From Oscheius onirici (lineage: Eukaryota > Nematoda > Chromadorea > Rhabditida > Rhabditidae): a stretch of 64,000 nucleotides of DNA. Position numbers and translations under genes: made by a program. Below the pieces are notes generated by a model. The model saw nothing but the letters and a program-made list of their open reading frames with translations. It searched no databases and was not told the DNA's origin. Each line of letters opens with the position of its first letter. Position 1 is the stretch's first letter. Of the stretch, positions 37,201-48,600 are shown piece after piece. The stretch covers positions 5,952,001-6,016,000 of the forward strand of contig OW051471.1 in assembly GCA_932521025.1 (NCBI GenBank), given 5' to 3'.

Positions 37201-40200
37201 CTGTCGAGTAATATGAACAGAAGAAACCCATTCCTTGACTCTCCAGAAGAGGAAGAAGTGGTCAGTTTGACAAAATAAATGAGTTTTATAAATTGAGTTT
37301 AGGCCGTGGTCATGGAAGAACTGGACCTGCAGCGTGTATACGAGGCTCACCACATTGGCGCTACTCATCGAGCAGTCTACACTATTCCAGAAGACGAGAA
37401 CGAGCCCCGTGGAACGTTCATCAACTCGGACAGCAAACTATACGGTTGGTATTTTTGTCTATAGCACATATAAAACAACTTACAGCCAAAGAAAAACGAC
37501 GGATGGTAGCCAGATCAGTAGCCGACCGTATCATTGAGTTATCGTCTCCTTCTCCTGCCTCGATCCCCACAGTCGTGACATCTAGCACTGGTATCAAGTC
37601 TTTGTCCAAAAAAAAAGTATCTTTAGATTCATCGTCGAGTATTAGTTCCACGAGTTTGTTTACGTCTTCATACCTTTTCTCTACCGCTCCTTTTGTTCTT
37701 CCCACAACATCGGCTCCATTGTACACAACTCCCACTATGGTTTCGCCGATGTTTATGGGTGAACAGCAGAAGAAAGATGCCGAGTTGAACTCGAAAATTG
37801 ACAAGACTCTTTCTGATATTCACGATTTGGTAAGTCATTTTTTGGACAAACTGAGCATTGACCCAGTTTGATTCGAAGCTTATTTTGTAACACTTTGCCA
37901 AGAATAGTCAAAATGTGTTTGGAATGTTTGTAACTTTCTGTACAAGGTTGGCAACGCCCTTCCAGGGCTAAAGTAGAAATTCATGACTTCGCTCTGTCAC
38001 GGAGCCCTAGTCGTGGTTTTCCTTTCATGCCTCCTTCGTTACTCTCCTCCAGTCACTCTCCCTGACCCTCCAAAGAAACTACCGAAATTATATTTGAACC
38101 CACTCCCTCCCAAGCCTAATTTCAAAATGTAGGACCTGAACGGATCTTAGCTTTAGTGAGTCTCAGTCCTACTGTCCCTTCCGTTCTTCCCTTGTCAGTC
38201 TTCCAGTCACTCCCTGTCCCTCCAAAGAAACTATCAAAGTCATAAGAACCCTGCAAGCACTTGCTTTTCCTGTCGCGACTTGTTAAAACTAATTTGTGCA
38301 CAAAGCTCCCCTCCTTATCCTCAATTAGAGCTTCAGACACAAACACAGACCTGGGAACAATTTAAAGTGGATTGAATTCTGTTCTTCTTTCAGCTGGACA
38401 CCTGTGCCGTCTACACCTCCAAAAAGTCCAAACCGAATCTTCTTTGCTATTCTGGAAAACTGGTCTATCAAGCACCGACCAGTACTACTCTGGGCTTGGC
38501 TGCACCTGAAGAATGCACTTCATGCTCTCCGTCTCCATCTTTTCTTATTCCGCTTTCACATTCTTCTCTGGGACAGGAAAAGGAGGAGGAACAGGTGACA
38601 CAAACTGGGACTCTCGGCAGCGGATTAATGCGGAGATCTCCAGGCATGATTCTGCCAACAGAAGCTGAAAAGCCAATTTTTCTCAAAGAACGAGTTTCGG
38701 TTCTTCCATGGAAAGACGTCCTCGAGGTAACAGATTAGCGAAAATCAAAGCGCGGTTGGACCTCTTTTTGTTCTTCTAAACGTCCGGGTGGCATTGGGCG
38801 GAGCGAAGAAGAGGTCGATATCCCGTCCGCAGTCGCTCTAGCCTTCAGCCCGCCCGGTTCGTTGAGAAGAACACGGTCCGTTTCGTTTTACATATTTTTG
38901 TGTTTTTCGTAGATTTCAACTTTGACAAGTTACGGACTTCGACCTTTACTTGAAACACAAATATCTTCTTTGACTCAATTCAGTCTATTCTCGAACTAGT
39001 TTCACCCTTTTTTTTAGAATAGATCCTTTAGATCAAGGTAGTAATTTGTCATTCTAGAAATGTTAGTACTATAATATCTTTCCGACTTCTTAGTGTTCCC
39101 GTATTGTAACCGGTATGTGTTTTGCTTCCTCCGTGAATTAATTTCGATTGAAACTGAAAAGTACGTAGATAGATAGATAGAATATTCATTTTGCCATAGG
39201 CAAAACATTGTTACAATGTACAAAGGGGGAATAGCAGAGGGTACCAATTCAGCTTTAGGAATCAAAATAGTTTAAAAACACTCGGGCTGTGTCTATAACC
39301 GGGACGTATAATAGCCAAACTGCTGAAAAATGAGTAAAGTCTAACTGAAAGATTCAAGTAACCAATAGTTAGCACGTAATTAAACAAACTTCTAAACTTT
39401 GACTTTACCCTAGCTTATCGGTTTTGTACTATTTTTTGACATGACTATAAAAGCCTTCTTGGAGTAACAAAATGAGGATTACTAATTTATCACGTTTTAA
39501 GCGGAATGTCAGAAGATTAGGATAGGTTTAGGCTGTAAACTGCTAAATAAGCTATGTCAAGGATAGGTTTGTTTCGAATTTTACGATCTTTTCCCAATAG
39601 TCTAGAGTGCAATAATTGTGAGAATTTCTTTGTTTTTGTAGTTTGCATTTAATTGAGCAACTGACACGAAAACTTTGAAAAGCACTTTACGGAAAGCGAT
39701 TATGGCCGAGTGTCTTGTTGGGCCCTCCTCGCCTGTGAGTATCGACTTTCCCCGCCCGCTTGCAGCAATCCCTCTTCCAACTCTTCATTTCCTCCAACTG
39801 CTTCTCAATATCCTCAAAAAGAGTATAATTAAGACTGATTGAGATTAGAAGAGAAAAAAGTTCAATTGAAAGACGTCCGTAACTTGTCGATAGTTGACAG
39901 GAATCATTTTTAACTGACAGTCATTACAGGATGATGGTCCGACTGCCGGGCAGGACATGGGAAGACGCAAACTGCCATCAATTCCATCTCAGCCTGGTTA
40001 CTCTACAACAACGACCTATCCAGCCCCACCACCTGGAGCATATGTCATTCCACCTTCCTCTGAGCCTCAGCGCATAATGGCTAGAGTGCCTTCAGCTCAA
40101 ACCTACCTCAGCAGTTCTGCTCCATCCAGCAGCACGGCAGGATCTTTTTTGCTGTATGGTCCTTCTGCTGGAACACAGACAAACGGTCTACCAGCCGTCA

Positions 40201-43200
40201 GTTTGCCAGCAGAAAGACCGAGTTCTGCTATGTCGTGGTCATCGGTTGCTTCTATGTCTCAGAGTCGTGATCCGGCAATTCTGCCTGGAGCCTCGTTCCA
40301 TCCAAAACCTAAAGTTGCCGTTCGTCAGCCAGTCTCTTCGATAATCGGAAGACGTTCTTTAAGTGCAAAGGTTCCAAATACTCTGGCCAGGGTTCTTTTG
40401 AAGAAGGAGCTGAAAGAAGCTTTGAGCAGAAGAAAAGAGACATTGGAAGCTTGTGAGATCGAGGCCAATCAGCGACAGTACGTTGTTCATCGGATGCTTG
40501 TGACCGGGCTTTTGCCAGAAGGAAGAGAAGACGACACACCAAATGTCATTCCCTGTTTGCTGCCAATCGAACTGATCAATGGTGCAAGAGTTATACCCAA
40601 AAAGACGTGCACAGTGGCTACTCAGAAGTCGGAAGAGGACACTCGACCAATTTTGGATGTTCATGCTCCGAGACCACCTCTACATGCTAAAAGTTCAATT
40701 GGGGTGCAGATCGATGACTCACTTCTGGATCGTTCCAGAAGTTACAACTTACCTTCGACCTCCTTGAGTCAGCAACTTCGGCCTTTGTCTGCTTACAAGC
40801 GAACAGCTGAGACACAGACAGACACGACGACTCTTCCATTTTATCGAGAGACACCTTTGGATCGTGAGCGCCTGTCCAGATCGATGCGACACGACGCTAC
40901 TGCTCAAACTACAGACTTGTTAGAAGCCACTCGGAGATACTTTGAGGATTATGACCGAAAGTTGAAAGAGCTTGGTGTGAGAACAAAGAAACATCATCAT
41001 AAACATCACTTTCACTTCCACGACGACGAGGATTCCATGTCGAGGGAGCAACGGAAGTCTGAACTGTCGGACGAACTTGCCCGACGAAGGGAAAGACTCT
41101 GGAATGTCGATTCATACGAGATTAGTTCTGATGATTATCACTACGGTAGTTTGCCCAGGATAGACCGAGCGGTTACTACTGCCAGAGACTTTACCATAAG
41201 AGACCAAACTTACAATCAGACTCCTTACAACTACGGAAGTCTTCCGAGAAACTACGAAAGAATGATGGCTCCCGCTCCTTTGGAACCAATTCAAATCGAG
41301 TACGAGCAGAGTTTTGGTGCCAGGCCATCTTACGAGACTGGATATGGGATGAGTCAACAACCTTTCCAAACACGTTCTCTACTGGATCTCAACGCCGGTT
41401 ATCCTCAATACAACATCTTTACCAATCTAAAAGAACCGTCATCATATCGTGGCAAAAGTTTGAACTATCTTGACCAAGTCTCTGATCCTCGGACTCTTTA
41501 CCGAGATACTTACCAGGATCCGAGACATTGTCTTTCATCTCTCACTCCCTATGAAAACGGGCGACCTTACTCTCAGGACACGACAAATTTGAATCGTACC
41601 GGTGCCACGGACCTTCTACTCTCACAGTACGCGACCTACTTACGCAGGGAATATCAACCGACTTTACTTTCCAACGAGCCACATCAATCAGTCCCGTTCC
41701 GACGGTCTTACGATGCTCCACTCTCTGATCCATATCGACTGACTGAACAGCCTCGTTTTGATCCTTACTTGCAAGATGACCGCGGCTATGGAACACTACC
41801 AGCCGCGATGCCTTCATTGAGACAACGATATGATGCGCCTCTCTCGGACTCATATGCTGTTCCATCAGAGTTTGCAGTCTACAGTCGAAACGAAAACAAC
41901 TATGGATCTCGTCCTCCGGCCTATTCCATGGAGTACGGAAACAAATTGCAGACAACCGTCTACCCTAGAACTGAACGGGAAGATGCTCTGTCCCGGATGT
42001 ACGCCAGTAGACGACGTGTTGCAGGTGCGGAAAGTCCCTCCTTTCTAATTGATGGCCGATAGCGGAACAGATTTCTATTTATTAATTTAATAAATTATGA
42101 TTATGTGAAAGGTTGGAAGAGTCATGGTTGGGAAGATATTTCAGAAACACATCTTGTCGTTAAAAGCATTAGCCGTCGGTCCGACTCCAGCGTGTCACTT
42201 TTCATTTTGCTGAGGACTCGAAAATCCCTCGAGGGCATTTCTCTCCAGCGCCCGTAGTACATTCATAAAAGTAGTGCACATTCCATTTGAAGCCTCCGAT
42301 TTTCGGGCCCTTGTTTGCAATAGCGTTGAATATATTGAGCGAGAGAGTAGACGTGTCCATTTGGACTCGTTTCCGATGGATATTGGAGCAGACAGAGGGT
42401 GAAAGATCGATGTGAGACGGCTTCTCAATCATGACTCTTGCACCTAACCCGGTCATAATTAGTCCAATTATCCGCTATTAGTCAAAAGACCACCTCGTTA
42501 TCCCACTAATTATCGGAATTTAGAGCAGCCTCTTGCACATGCTCAAAATAGTTTCCGAAGTCTGGGAAATGCGAAAGTCAAGAACCTTCCTGTATCTCGC
42601 ACTTCGCCAAGAAACAACAACACTAAAAGATTGCTACTGACTCGATGTTACAGAGACCACAACATTTACAATGGTGATTTACTGGAAAAATACAAACCGA
42701 TCAACTTTCAGATCTTGGAGTTCGTGTGGTTGGCGGAAAGAGAATGAAGGATGGCATGCTTGGTGCATTCGTGTCAGCTGTGAATCAAGGAAAGTACAAT
42801 CAGACCCTGGGAGAAATTAGACCAGGTTCCGTTATTCAAGGAATGAGAAAACTCTTTGTTGTAGGCGATCAGGTTCTTGAATGGAACGGTGTGTTCTTGA
42901 CTGGAAAGACCTTCGAAGAAGTCGAACGAATTGTGAATTCTAGCAGCGGAGAAGTGGAGATTGTTGTTCGAACTGGAGAGCCGGAGTACAGTCAAACTGG
43001 CGAATTTGATATTCGAACAGCATCTCCCGAAGGAAAACCACCCGTTCCAATGCACAGAAAACAGACCAACAGAATTTACGACAATGTGGAAACGCTGAGA
43101 TCGAAACGAACGGTACGACCTTCTTTCTAAATTGATCATTCAAAATTTAGAATGAATCGGATCTGGGACATCTTCAAATAGCTGCTTTCTACGACCAAAG

Positions 43201-43773
43201 AATGTGCAGACTGATCGTGAAAATAATGTCAGCTCGTGGACTGAGGACTCGTGATCCCTTCGGCCGAACACTGCCTAATCCCTTCGTGAAAATTTACCTT
43301 CTGCCAGGAAGAAAGTATGTTCGTTTATATTTTCTTTGTGTTCATTGAATTGTTTCAGAGTTTCTCACAAAAGACGAACACGATTTGTTCCTTGCAACGC
43401 GAATCCAGAATGGAACCAATCTGTCGAGTATGATGTTCCATCGACTGCCCTTTACGCTCACTGTCTCGAACTTACCATCTGGGACTATGACAAATACGAA
43501 AATAACGCTCTTGGACGTGTTATGATTCCTCTTTCTGGTTAGTTTTTAGTAGAAAAGAAAACAGAAAGATGTTTCAGACACGGCTGCCTTGTCTGGCGTA
43601 CCGAGGTGGTATACCATCGAAGCTTTGGATCCGAGGACGGCCAGAAGTGTGCTGAATGCACCACTGGAAAGGAACATGACCTCCACACAGACATATATTC
43701 CTGGTAAGATTTGTTGAATCTCTAAATATCTTCTTTAGCCACTTTGGATATCGGATATCCTGCCATTGATTGA
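13212..43773 (+). CDS. cla-1: Clarinet (CLA-1)-type giant active-zone scaffold, long form
   Basis: My model has 38 exons, and every junction closes in phase (25,944 nt, 8,647 residues). In order they give: N-terminal exons 1-7 (13212-14448); exon 8 (14488-30683) with the 111-residue tandem array; exons 9-10; exon 11 (31372-33803) with 11 degenerate helices; about 20 small exons to 37829; exon 32 (38394-38726); exon 33 (39930-42024); a PDZ exon (42712-43112); and C2 exons (43151-43773). The PDZ-C2 end matches Piccolo, RIM, Fife and C. elegans CLA-1. CLA-1 organises synaptic-vesicle clustering at the presynaptic active zone, and its long form is also a giant repeat-rich protein. The first ATG (13212) is the earliest I can support, because the same frame is open upstream to a tttcag at 13171, so a further 5' exon or trans-splicing is possible. 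Exon 2's donor (13314, gttact) is weak. Assignment to Clarinet rather than another Piccolo/RIM relative rests on architecture. Confidence 0.85.
14734..30209 (+). repeat. 46.5-copy coding tandem array, 333 bp (111 aa) per unit
   Basis: Units recur every 333 bp exactly: unit 1 starts at 14734, unit 46 at 29719, and a 47th stops at about 30209 after SSFEKPAK. None differs in length. Each unit reads, in order: EEPTV; either SEEVTFAEQT or PQEVAVAEQI; AKHVEPEEQ; LTQEELDHIAWIQQLA; SSFEKPTKPEPP; FAVEDIEEDHSSAT; SGADEQA or PGGDKHA; LSEQSSFDQQPSFEHFHDYG; and KSSPLL or KSSALL before EPTAEEY. Differences between units are a handful of recurring single substitutions. The composition is acidic and disordered except for the LTQEELDHI helix. 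Confidence 0.97.
31372..33803 (+). repeat. Degenerate helix-repeat exon of Clarinet (11 copies)
   Basis: This exon encodes 810 residues with 11 spaced copies of a helix of the form L-[TS]-x-E-E-L-x-H-I-x-x-[VI]. Examples are LTQEELDHIRMIEMQAE, LTEEELAHIRKVKQAAD, LTVEELEHIRHVQELAE, LTPAELEHIQRIQKLAE, LTEEELDHIRRVTAMAD and LTKEELEHIRRITELAD. Spacing and linkers vary, unlike the upstream array. The first copy (DDITEAERDHIQKVLDRAN) is closest to the RIM/Piccolo form. Confidence 0.9.
37942..38362 (+). mobile_element. About 420-bp interspersed element in a Clarinet intron
   Basis: It begins near gtacaaggttggcaacgccc and runs through ccctgaccctccaaagaaac, tagtgagtctcagtcctact and cttgcttttcctgtcgcgac to the caaacacagacctgggaaca region. 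A second copy with the same order of blocks lies in a filamin intron (51624-51785 and 53342-53575), split by an insertion. No coding capacity or clear terminal repeats were seen; it is probably a non-autonomous transposon. Confidence 0.65.
38727..39929 (+). promoter_or_regulatory. Clarinet intron with a probable internal promoter
   Basis: A 1.2-kb intron, far larger than most neighbouring Clarinet introns, between exon 32 (ends phase 0) and exon 33 (starts phase 0). It contains an alternative first exon at 39702-39734 and a short gata microsatellite near 39167. This is where a promoter for a PDZ/C2-bearing short isoform would be expected. Confidence 0.5.
39702..39734 (+). CDS. cla-1: Alternative first coding exon of a short Clarinet isoform
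   Basis: ATG GCC GAG starts an 11-codon exon that ends in phase 0 at a strong donor (gtgagt). It can join the phase-0 acceptor at 39930 to read MAECLVGPSSP followed by DDGPTAGQDMGRRK. C. elegans cla-1 is known to make long, medium and short forms that share the C-terminus, so a separate start here is expected. The evidence is splice phase and position only. Confidence 0.5.
42060..42094 (+). terminator. cla-1: Alternative stop codon and AATAAA inside Clarinet
   Basis: If the donor at 42025 is skipped, the frame continues 12 codons to TAG (42060-42062). An AATAAA follows at 42089-42094. This would end an isoform before the PDZ and C2 domains. Confidence 0.45.
42712..42985 (+). other. cla-1: PDZ domain of Clarinet
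   Basis: The domain opens with LGVRVVGGKRMKDGMLGAFV and continues with GEIRPGSVIQGM, VVGDQVLEWNGVFLTGKTFE and SGEVEIVVR. The VLEWNG and L-T-x-K-T-[FY]-E-E-V signature is typical of Piccolo, RIM and Fife PDZ domains. A roughly 20-residue insertion (GSVIQGMRKLFVV) precedes the VLEWNG strand. Confidence 0.9.
43151..43660 (+). other. cla-1: C2 domain of Clarinet
   Basis: It reads LIVKIMSARGLRTRDPFG, then LPNPFVKIYLLPGRK, KRRTRFVPCNANPEWNQSVE, LELTIWDYDKYENNALGRVM and VPRWYTIEAL. This is the order of a RIM/Piccolo-type C2 domain. At the usual first calcium-binding loop the sequence has LPNPFVK where calcium-binding C2 domains have an Asp before Pro-Phe-Val-Lys. WDYDKYENN keeps two Asp in the second loop. 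Calcium binding is therefore doubtful. Confidence 0.88.
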
Positions 43774-45658
43774 CCTCATCTGCTGAATAGTTTGCCGTAG
43801 ATTTCGCACTTTCCCTCTATCACTTGCTCAATTCCAAACTGGTTCAATTTCACTCACATTACTGCCATACAGCTTAATTGATCCCAAATGTCTCTTAGAG
43901 AAACAGATTATATATTCTAGATATTTATAAATTATTTGTTGACTTTTTTGGTGTCTCTGAACAATTTGTCCGTTTCCGCCGACATGACGTGTCATCGAAA
44001 TACGGTAATTCGTACAAGAGAAACAAAGGACGTCGAGGAGAAAAGAATCTGACTCATCTGGTACGAATTCTTCCCAGCGCGAAGAAGCATCCGGCCTTCC
44101 ACAACAAGCAGCAGGTGTCCTTTTGCCACCCACGCCTCTTTGTATTATTGCTTTTGCTGATAAGCAACGTTCTCACCGGTACATCCAATCTTTAGAATAG
44201 ATTCTTAGCGAAGCATATCCACCTTTTGTGGGTCCACAATAATGTTTTTTGTAGTTTTTTTTTCGGGTCAGGTGCACACCAGATGACCGTCCTCCTACTA
44301 TTTTCTTCTATCGTTGTACAGTCCGCCACCCAGTGAAGATATCAGGAGACTTCCTCCTTGAACTCTGACAAGATTTGATAGCTGTCCCGTTCCCTCGGTT
44401 GGTTCCCCGAGTCCCTACGAGATCGATGTCAGCAGCTCAGTCAGCTGTCGATCGGCCTACCTCTCTTTCTGCTTTCGCTATCCTTTCTGAACCCACGTGG
44501 TCTCCCTTGACGCATTTGCATACGTGTTGCGATTGTTGTCTGGCGGGACTGACCTACGCGATTAGATCGCCATCCAAGGACTCAAAGAGACAGCCGGCCA
44601 TCGGATTATCCAGCGCTCCAAGAACTTTTCTTACTATTCCACTTGTCCTTCTGATGATGAATGTCTCTTATGCGTTAGGAAGTGTGATTAATGTTTCTAA
44701 ACAATCGGAAGTGATGCTATTGAAATATTCACATCAACCATTTCACAGCCTTCTCGGGCGTTCAATTGATCATATTTCTACATAACTTTTGGGAAATTCG
44801 TACGATTCCCACCACTTTTATTCCTTTCTTATCACAAAGAAGAGACCTCCCGCCAGATGTCTAATTATCCGTTCAAGGCTGCTGAAACTCTCCTGACAGA
44901 AAAAGTGAAGAAACAGAGTTTGTCGCGGTCGAGTCGGTCATTTGTATCTTTCCAGTCTGTGGCAGGTTGTAATCGCCTTAATCACGATAAAAAGACAGCC
45001 GTCCGTGGCCTCAGGTGGAAAATGCGCGCACGGGTCAGTTCAACGTGCTGTTTGCTTAGTCGCCTCGCGCTCAGTGTTGGTCACTTTTGGTATCTCCCTT
45101 TCCCACGGCCCGACATACGTTTCCATGTTTACGGACTATCCTCCCTTTCTCCTGAACAGATGTTTTCACCCCTCCTTCTCACAAAAAGTTCGTATGCAAG
45201 CGGGTGGCCACTATCACTGTCTTATCGCCAAACATCGATTTCTTGCATCGTACACCACTTCCGTTCCTTTTTTCCAAGATCCTTGACTCATCTTTTCCCG
45301 TTCATTCGGTACCCAGTTTGCTCCGCGAAAGTACCGATTTTGTCATTTGCCTCAACAAGAAACCAACTCGAATAGGTTATGGCAGACAGCTGAACAAATC
45401 CTGATTCTGACTTTCCCTAAAAGCTTTTATTCTTTACTCAACTATATATGGACTAAACTAAATATTCGATTCTTCGAATCAATTCGTTGAGTCACTCCTT
45501 TTCTGTTTATAAAAATCGCTTTCAGTGTCCGAGAGGGCGTGGTCATTTTCGATCCACTGACCCTGACCATACGCGTTCTTTTTCACAGCTTTTAGTCATT
45601 TGAAGGGTCGACTTCAGGTGCGGAAAGGTGTTGTTTGGTTTTCGGAGCCTTCTTAGCG
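43774..45658. promoter_or_regulatory. Spacer between Clarinet and filamin
   Basis: About 1.9 kb after the Clarinet TGA and before the filamin ATG. Open frames at 44375-44785 and 44857-45404 overlap in several frames and have no domain or splice support. It probably contains the Clarinet 3' UTR and the filamin promoter. No canonical AATAAA was seen soon after 43773. Confidence 0.45.
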
Positions 45659-48600
45659 ATGGCTGAACCAACAGGGAGGCCACGCGACTTGGAACAAGAA
45701 GTCGAGGTGGGTAGTTGACCAGCCACCAGTGAGAGAGCTCGATTCAGGTAGTTCCGGCTCTTCGACATGAGGACGCCGAGTGGAAAATCATTCAACAGAA
45801 CACTTTTACTCGATGGGTCAATAACCATCTGAAGAAGGGAGGACAGTCTATCAACAAACTCGAGACTGACTTTGCCGATGGTCTTCGACTGATCACTTTA
45901 GCTGAATGGTCAGTGAAAAAGATCTTGTCTCAACACAAGTTTTAGTCTTTCCCATAGATCTGTGGGTCGTTACAACAAAAAAGTCTCTTTTCGATCTCAA
46001 AGACTCGAAAATGTTTCTTTAGCACTCAGCTTTTTCCAAGACAAAGAGGGAATCAAGATTATTAACATTGGTCAGTTACAATTTTTATTTTGACCTTATC
46101 TAGCTTCCAGACAGTACCCACATCGTAGATCAAAACAAAAAACTGATTCTTGGGCTCATCTGGACACTAATTCTTCATTATTCCATCTCAATGGGATGGA
46201 CAGCCGAGCCGAGAGACGGACAGACGGAGGAAACTCCAAAGCAGAAACTTCTCAATTGGATTCGAGGAAAACTGCCCCACGGAATGCCTCTGTCCAACTT
46301 TACGTCCGACTGGAACGATGGCCTTGCTCTCGGAGCTCTTGTATTTTCCGCACCTTAGACATAATAACCAATTTTCAGGTAAATACTCTAGCACCTGGTT
46401 CTGTCCCTAATTGGGATACTTGGCTTCCCGAGAATGCTTTGGAAAATACTCAGAAAGCAATGCAGGCAGCAAAAGAGCGACTGGGAGTCGAACCTGTAGG
46501 TTTTCTTCCTTATTAATTGACAAATGTATTGTAGCTGATTGCTCCAGAAGAACTGATTCACCCGGAAATTGACGATTTATCTGTAATGACGTTCCTGTCA
46601 CAGTTCCCCACAGCAAAGTGAGTCGCACGCGTTTTCGATCGAACATATATGATTAGGCCAATTGGGCCAAAGGAGGCTGAGTCATCTCATGAAATACTTC
46701 AAAACAATCGCGATGTGGTAGTTCCATCCGTTTTCGGTGTAATCAAAGAATTGGAAGAGTATCTGACCATCAAGAAGCCTTCGCAGTTCGCAGTGATCTG
46801 TACTGCCGGTTTCAAGCCTATTATGACTATTATCCATGAGTCGGGAGCTGTTCTTCCAGTAAATCTTACCGAAAAAGTACCAGGAGAATTTGCTGGAGAA
46901 TTCAGTCCTGAATATGTTGGACTACACAATGTCCATCTCCGCCTAGAAAATGCAGCTCATGGAGTCGTCGAGCCTCAAAACAAACTGTATCAATTTACCG
47001 TATATTTCTTCCGTTTTAATAATAGATTAATTCTATTCAGGCACTGCCAGTTGCTCGACTTTGTCCTTACAAAGATTGTGCAACCGTCGGACAAACTCTG
47101 GACTTCCGAGTCGAGGATGCCTACAATGGACCAGTCGACTTGATCATTGTCAACGCAGAAGGAATAGAGTCGAGAATTCCTGTAACCGGTGGGTAGATGA
47201 TCATCTCTGACATCCTTTTTTAGAAGTACAACCTGGAGTCCATGTCTGCTCTTTCCTTCCAAAAACGCCTGGTCTTCATTCCATCAATGTCTTCCACAGG
47301 AAAAATCATCTAGAGTCTAGTCCGTTTCCTCTTCGAGTTAGAAACAGCATCCGTGAGTTTTCTCTTATGACAATTAAAAGTTCTTATTTTCTAGCTGATT
47401 GTTCTGTTTGGGGAAGAGGATTAGCAGACAGTGGAATTCGAGTTGGCGATACGGTACCAGTGAATGTGAAACTGAACGATTCAATCCAAAACTGTGAGCC
47501 AAGCCTGTTCAACGCTGTGGTCAAATGTAAAGGTAAACCATCAATCGATCTGACCAACAACGAGTCTTAGCAACTGGTAGTATCCTTCCGATCAAAAGCT
47601 TCATTCTTGACGACAATACCGTCTCTTTCAACTACACTCCTACTTCAGTAGGTGATCATGAAGTTCAAGTCCTTTACGACAATCAACCTGTGGAAAAATC
47701 GCACCATGCTCGTTTCAAATCAGCTCCAGAGTAATTGGTACTTTAGGTGATTGTGGCATCGCCTTCCACTTCGGGAATCAAAGCTTTTGGGCCTGGATTG
47801 GAAGGAGGAATTGCCGAAAAGGAAAGCGTTTTCCAAGTCGACGCAAACGGCGAACCAAACAAGCTCTGTTAGTTTTCTTTTAAAGACTTCTCAAAGCAAA
47901 TTATTTGCAGCCTTTTTGATCGAGGGTCCATCCAAAACCGAGATCAGCTGTCAGGATAAAGGCAATGGTACTGCTCTTGTCTCGTATACACCGAAACTGC
48001 CGGGTGTGTACAAAGTGAAAGTTCTGTCTGGAGGAGAACACATTCCTGACTCACCTTTTGTTGTGGACGTCAAAGAGCACGAACCTCAATTTCATCCAGC
48101 TGCTGCCAGAGTTTCAGGTCTCGAAGAACCTCATTATGCCAATCAAAAGGTCGCTTTCACTGTTGACACCAGAAGAACTAATGGTGGGTTCGAAGGATTT
48201 CTGCAATGAAAGAAAGTTCAGTTGATGATGCTCCACAAGTGACGATCTACGACAAGGAACACAACAAGGTCTCTTTTTCACAGAATGAGATGTCTCCAGG
48301 CAGTCACTCCGCCGATTTTCTCCCAACCAAACCCGGGCCATATACAGTTGACTGTCGTTTACGCGGGATTGCTCTTCCAGGAGCTCCGTATACGGTCAGT
48401 AGTCTTTTTAAACACGTAATTAAAAAATTTCAAGGTTGACGTCAAAAATCCTGTGGATATTTCCAAGCTGAGAATGTATGGCCCCGGAGTAGAAGGGCCC
48501 GTTGTTGCTCAAGAACCAACTCATTTCACCATCGATGCTAAACAAGCTGGAGCTGGAGCTGTCGAGGTTTCGCTCCTGGACAGACAAGAACAGAACGTCG

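Noticed and set aside
44375-45404. Overlapping open frames of 114-172 residues before filamin
   Set aside because: Several frames are open at once and they show no domains; most likely GC-moderate promoter and UTR sequence.
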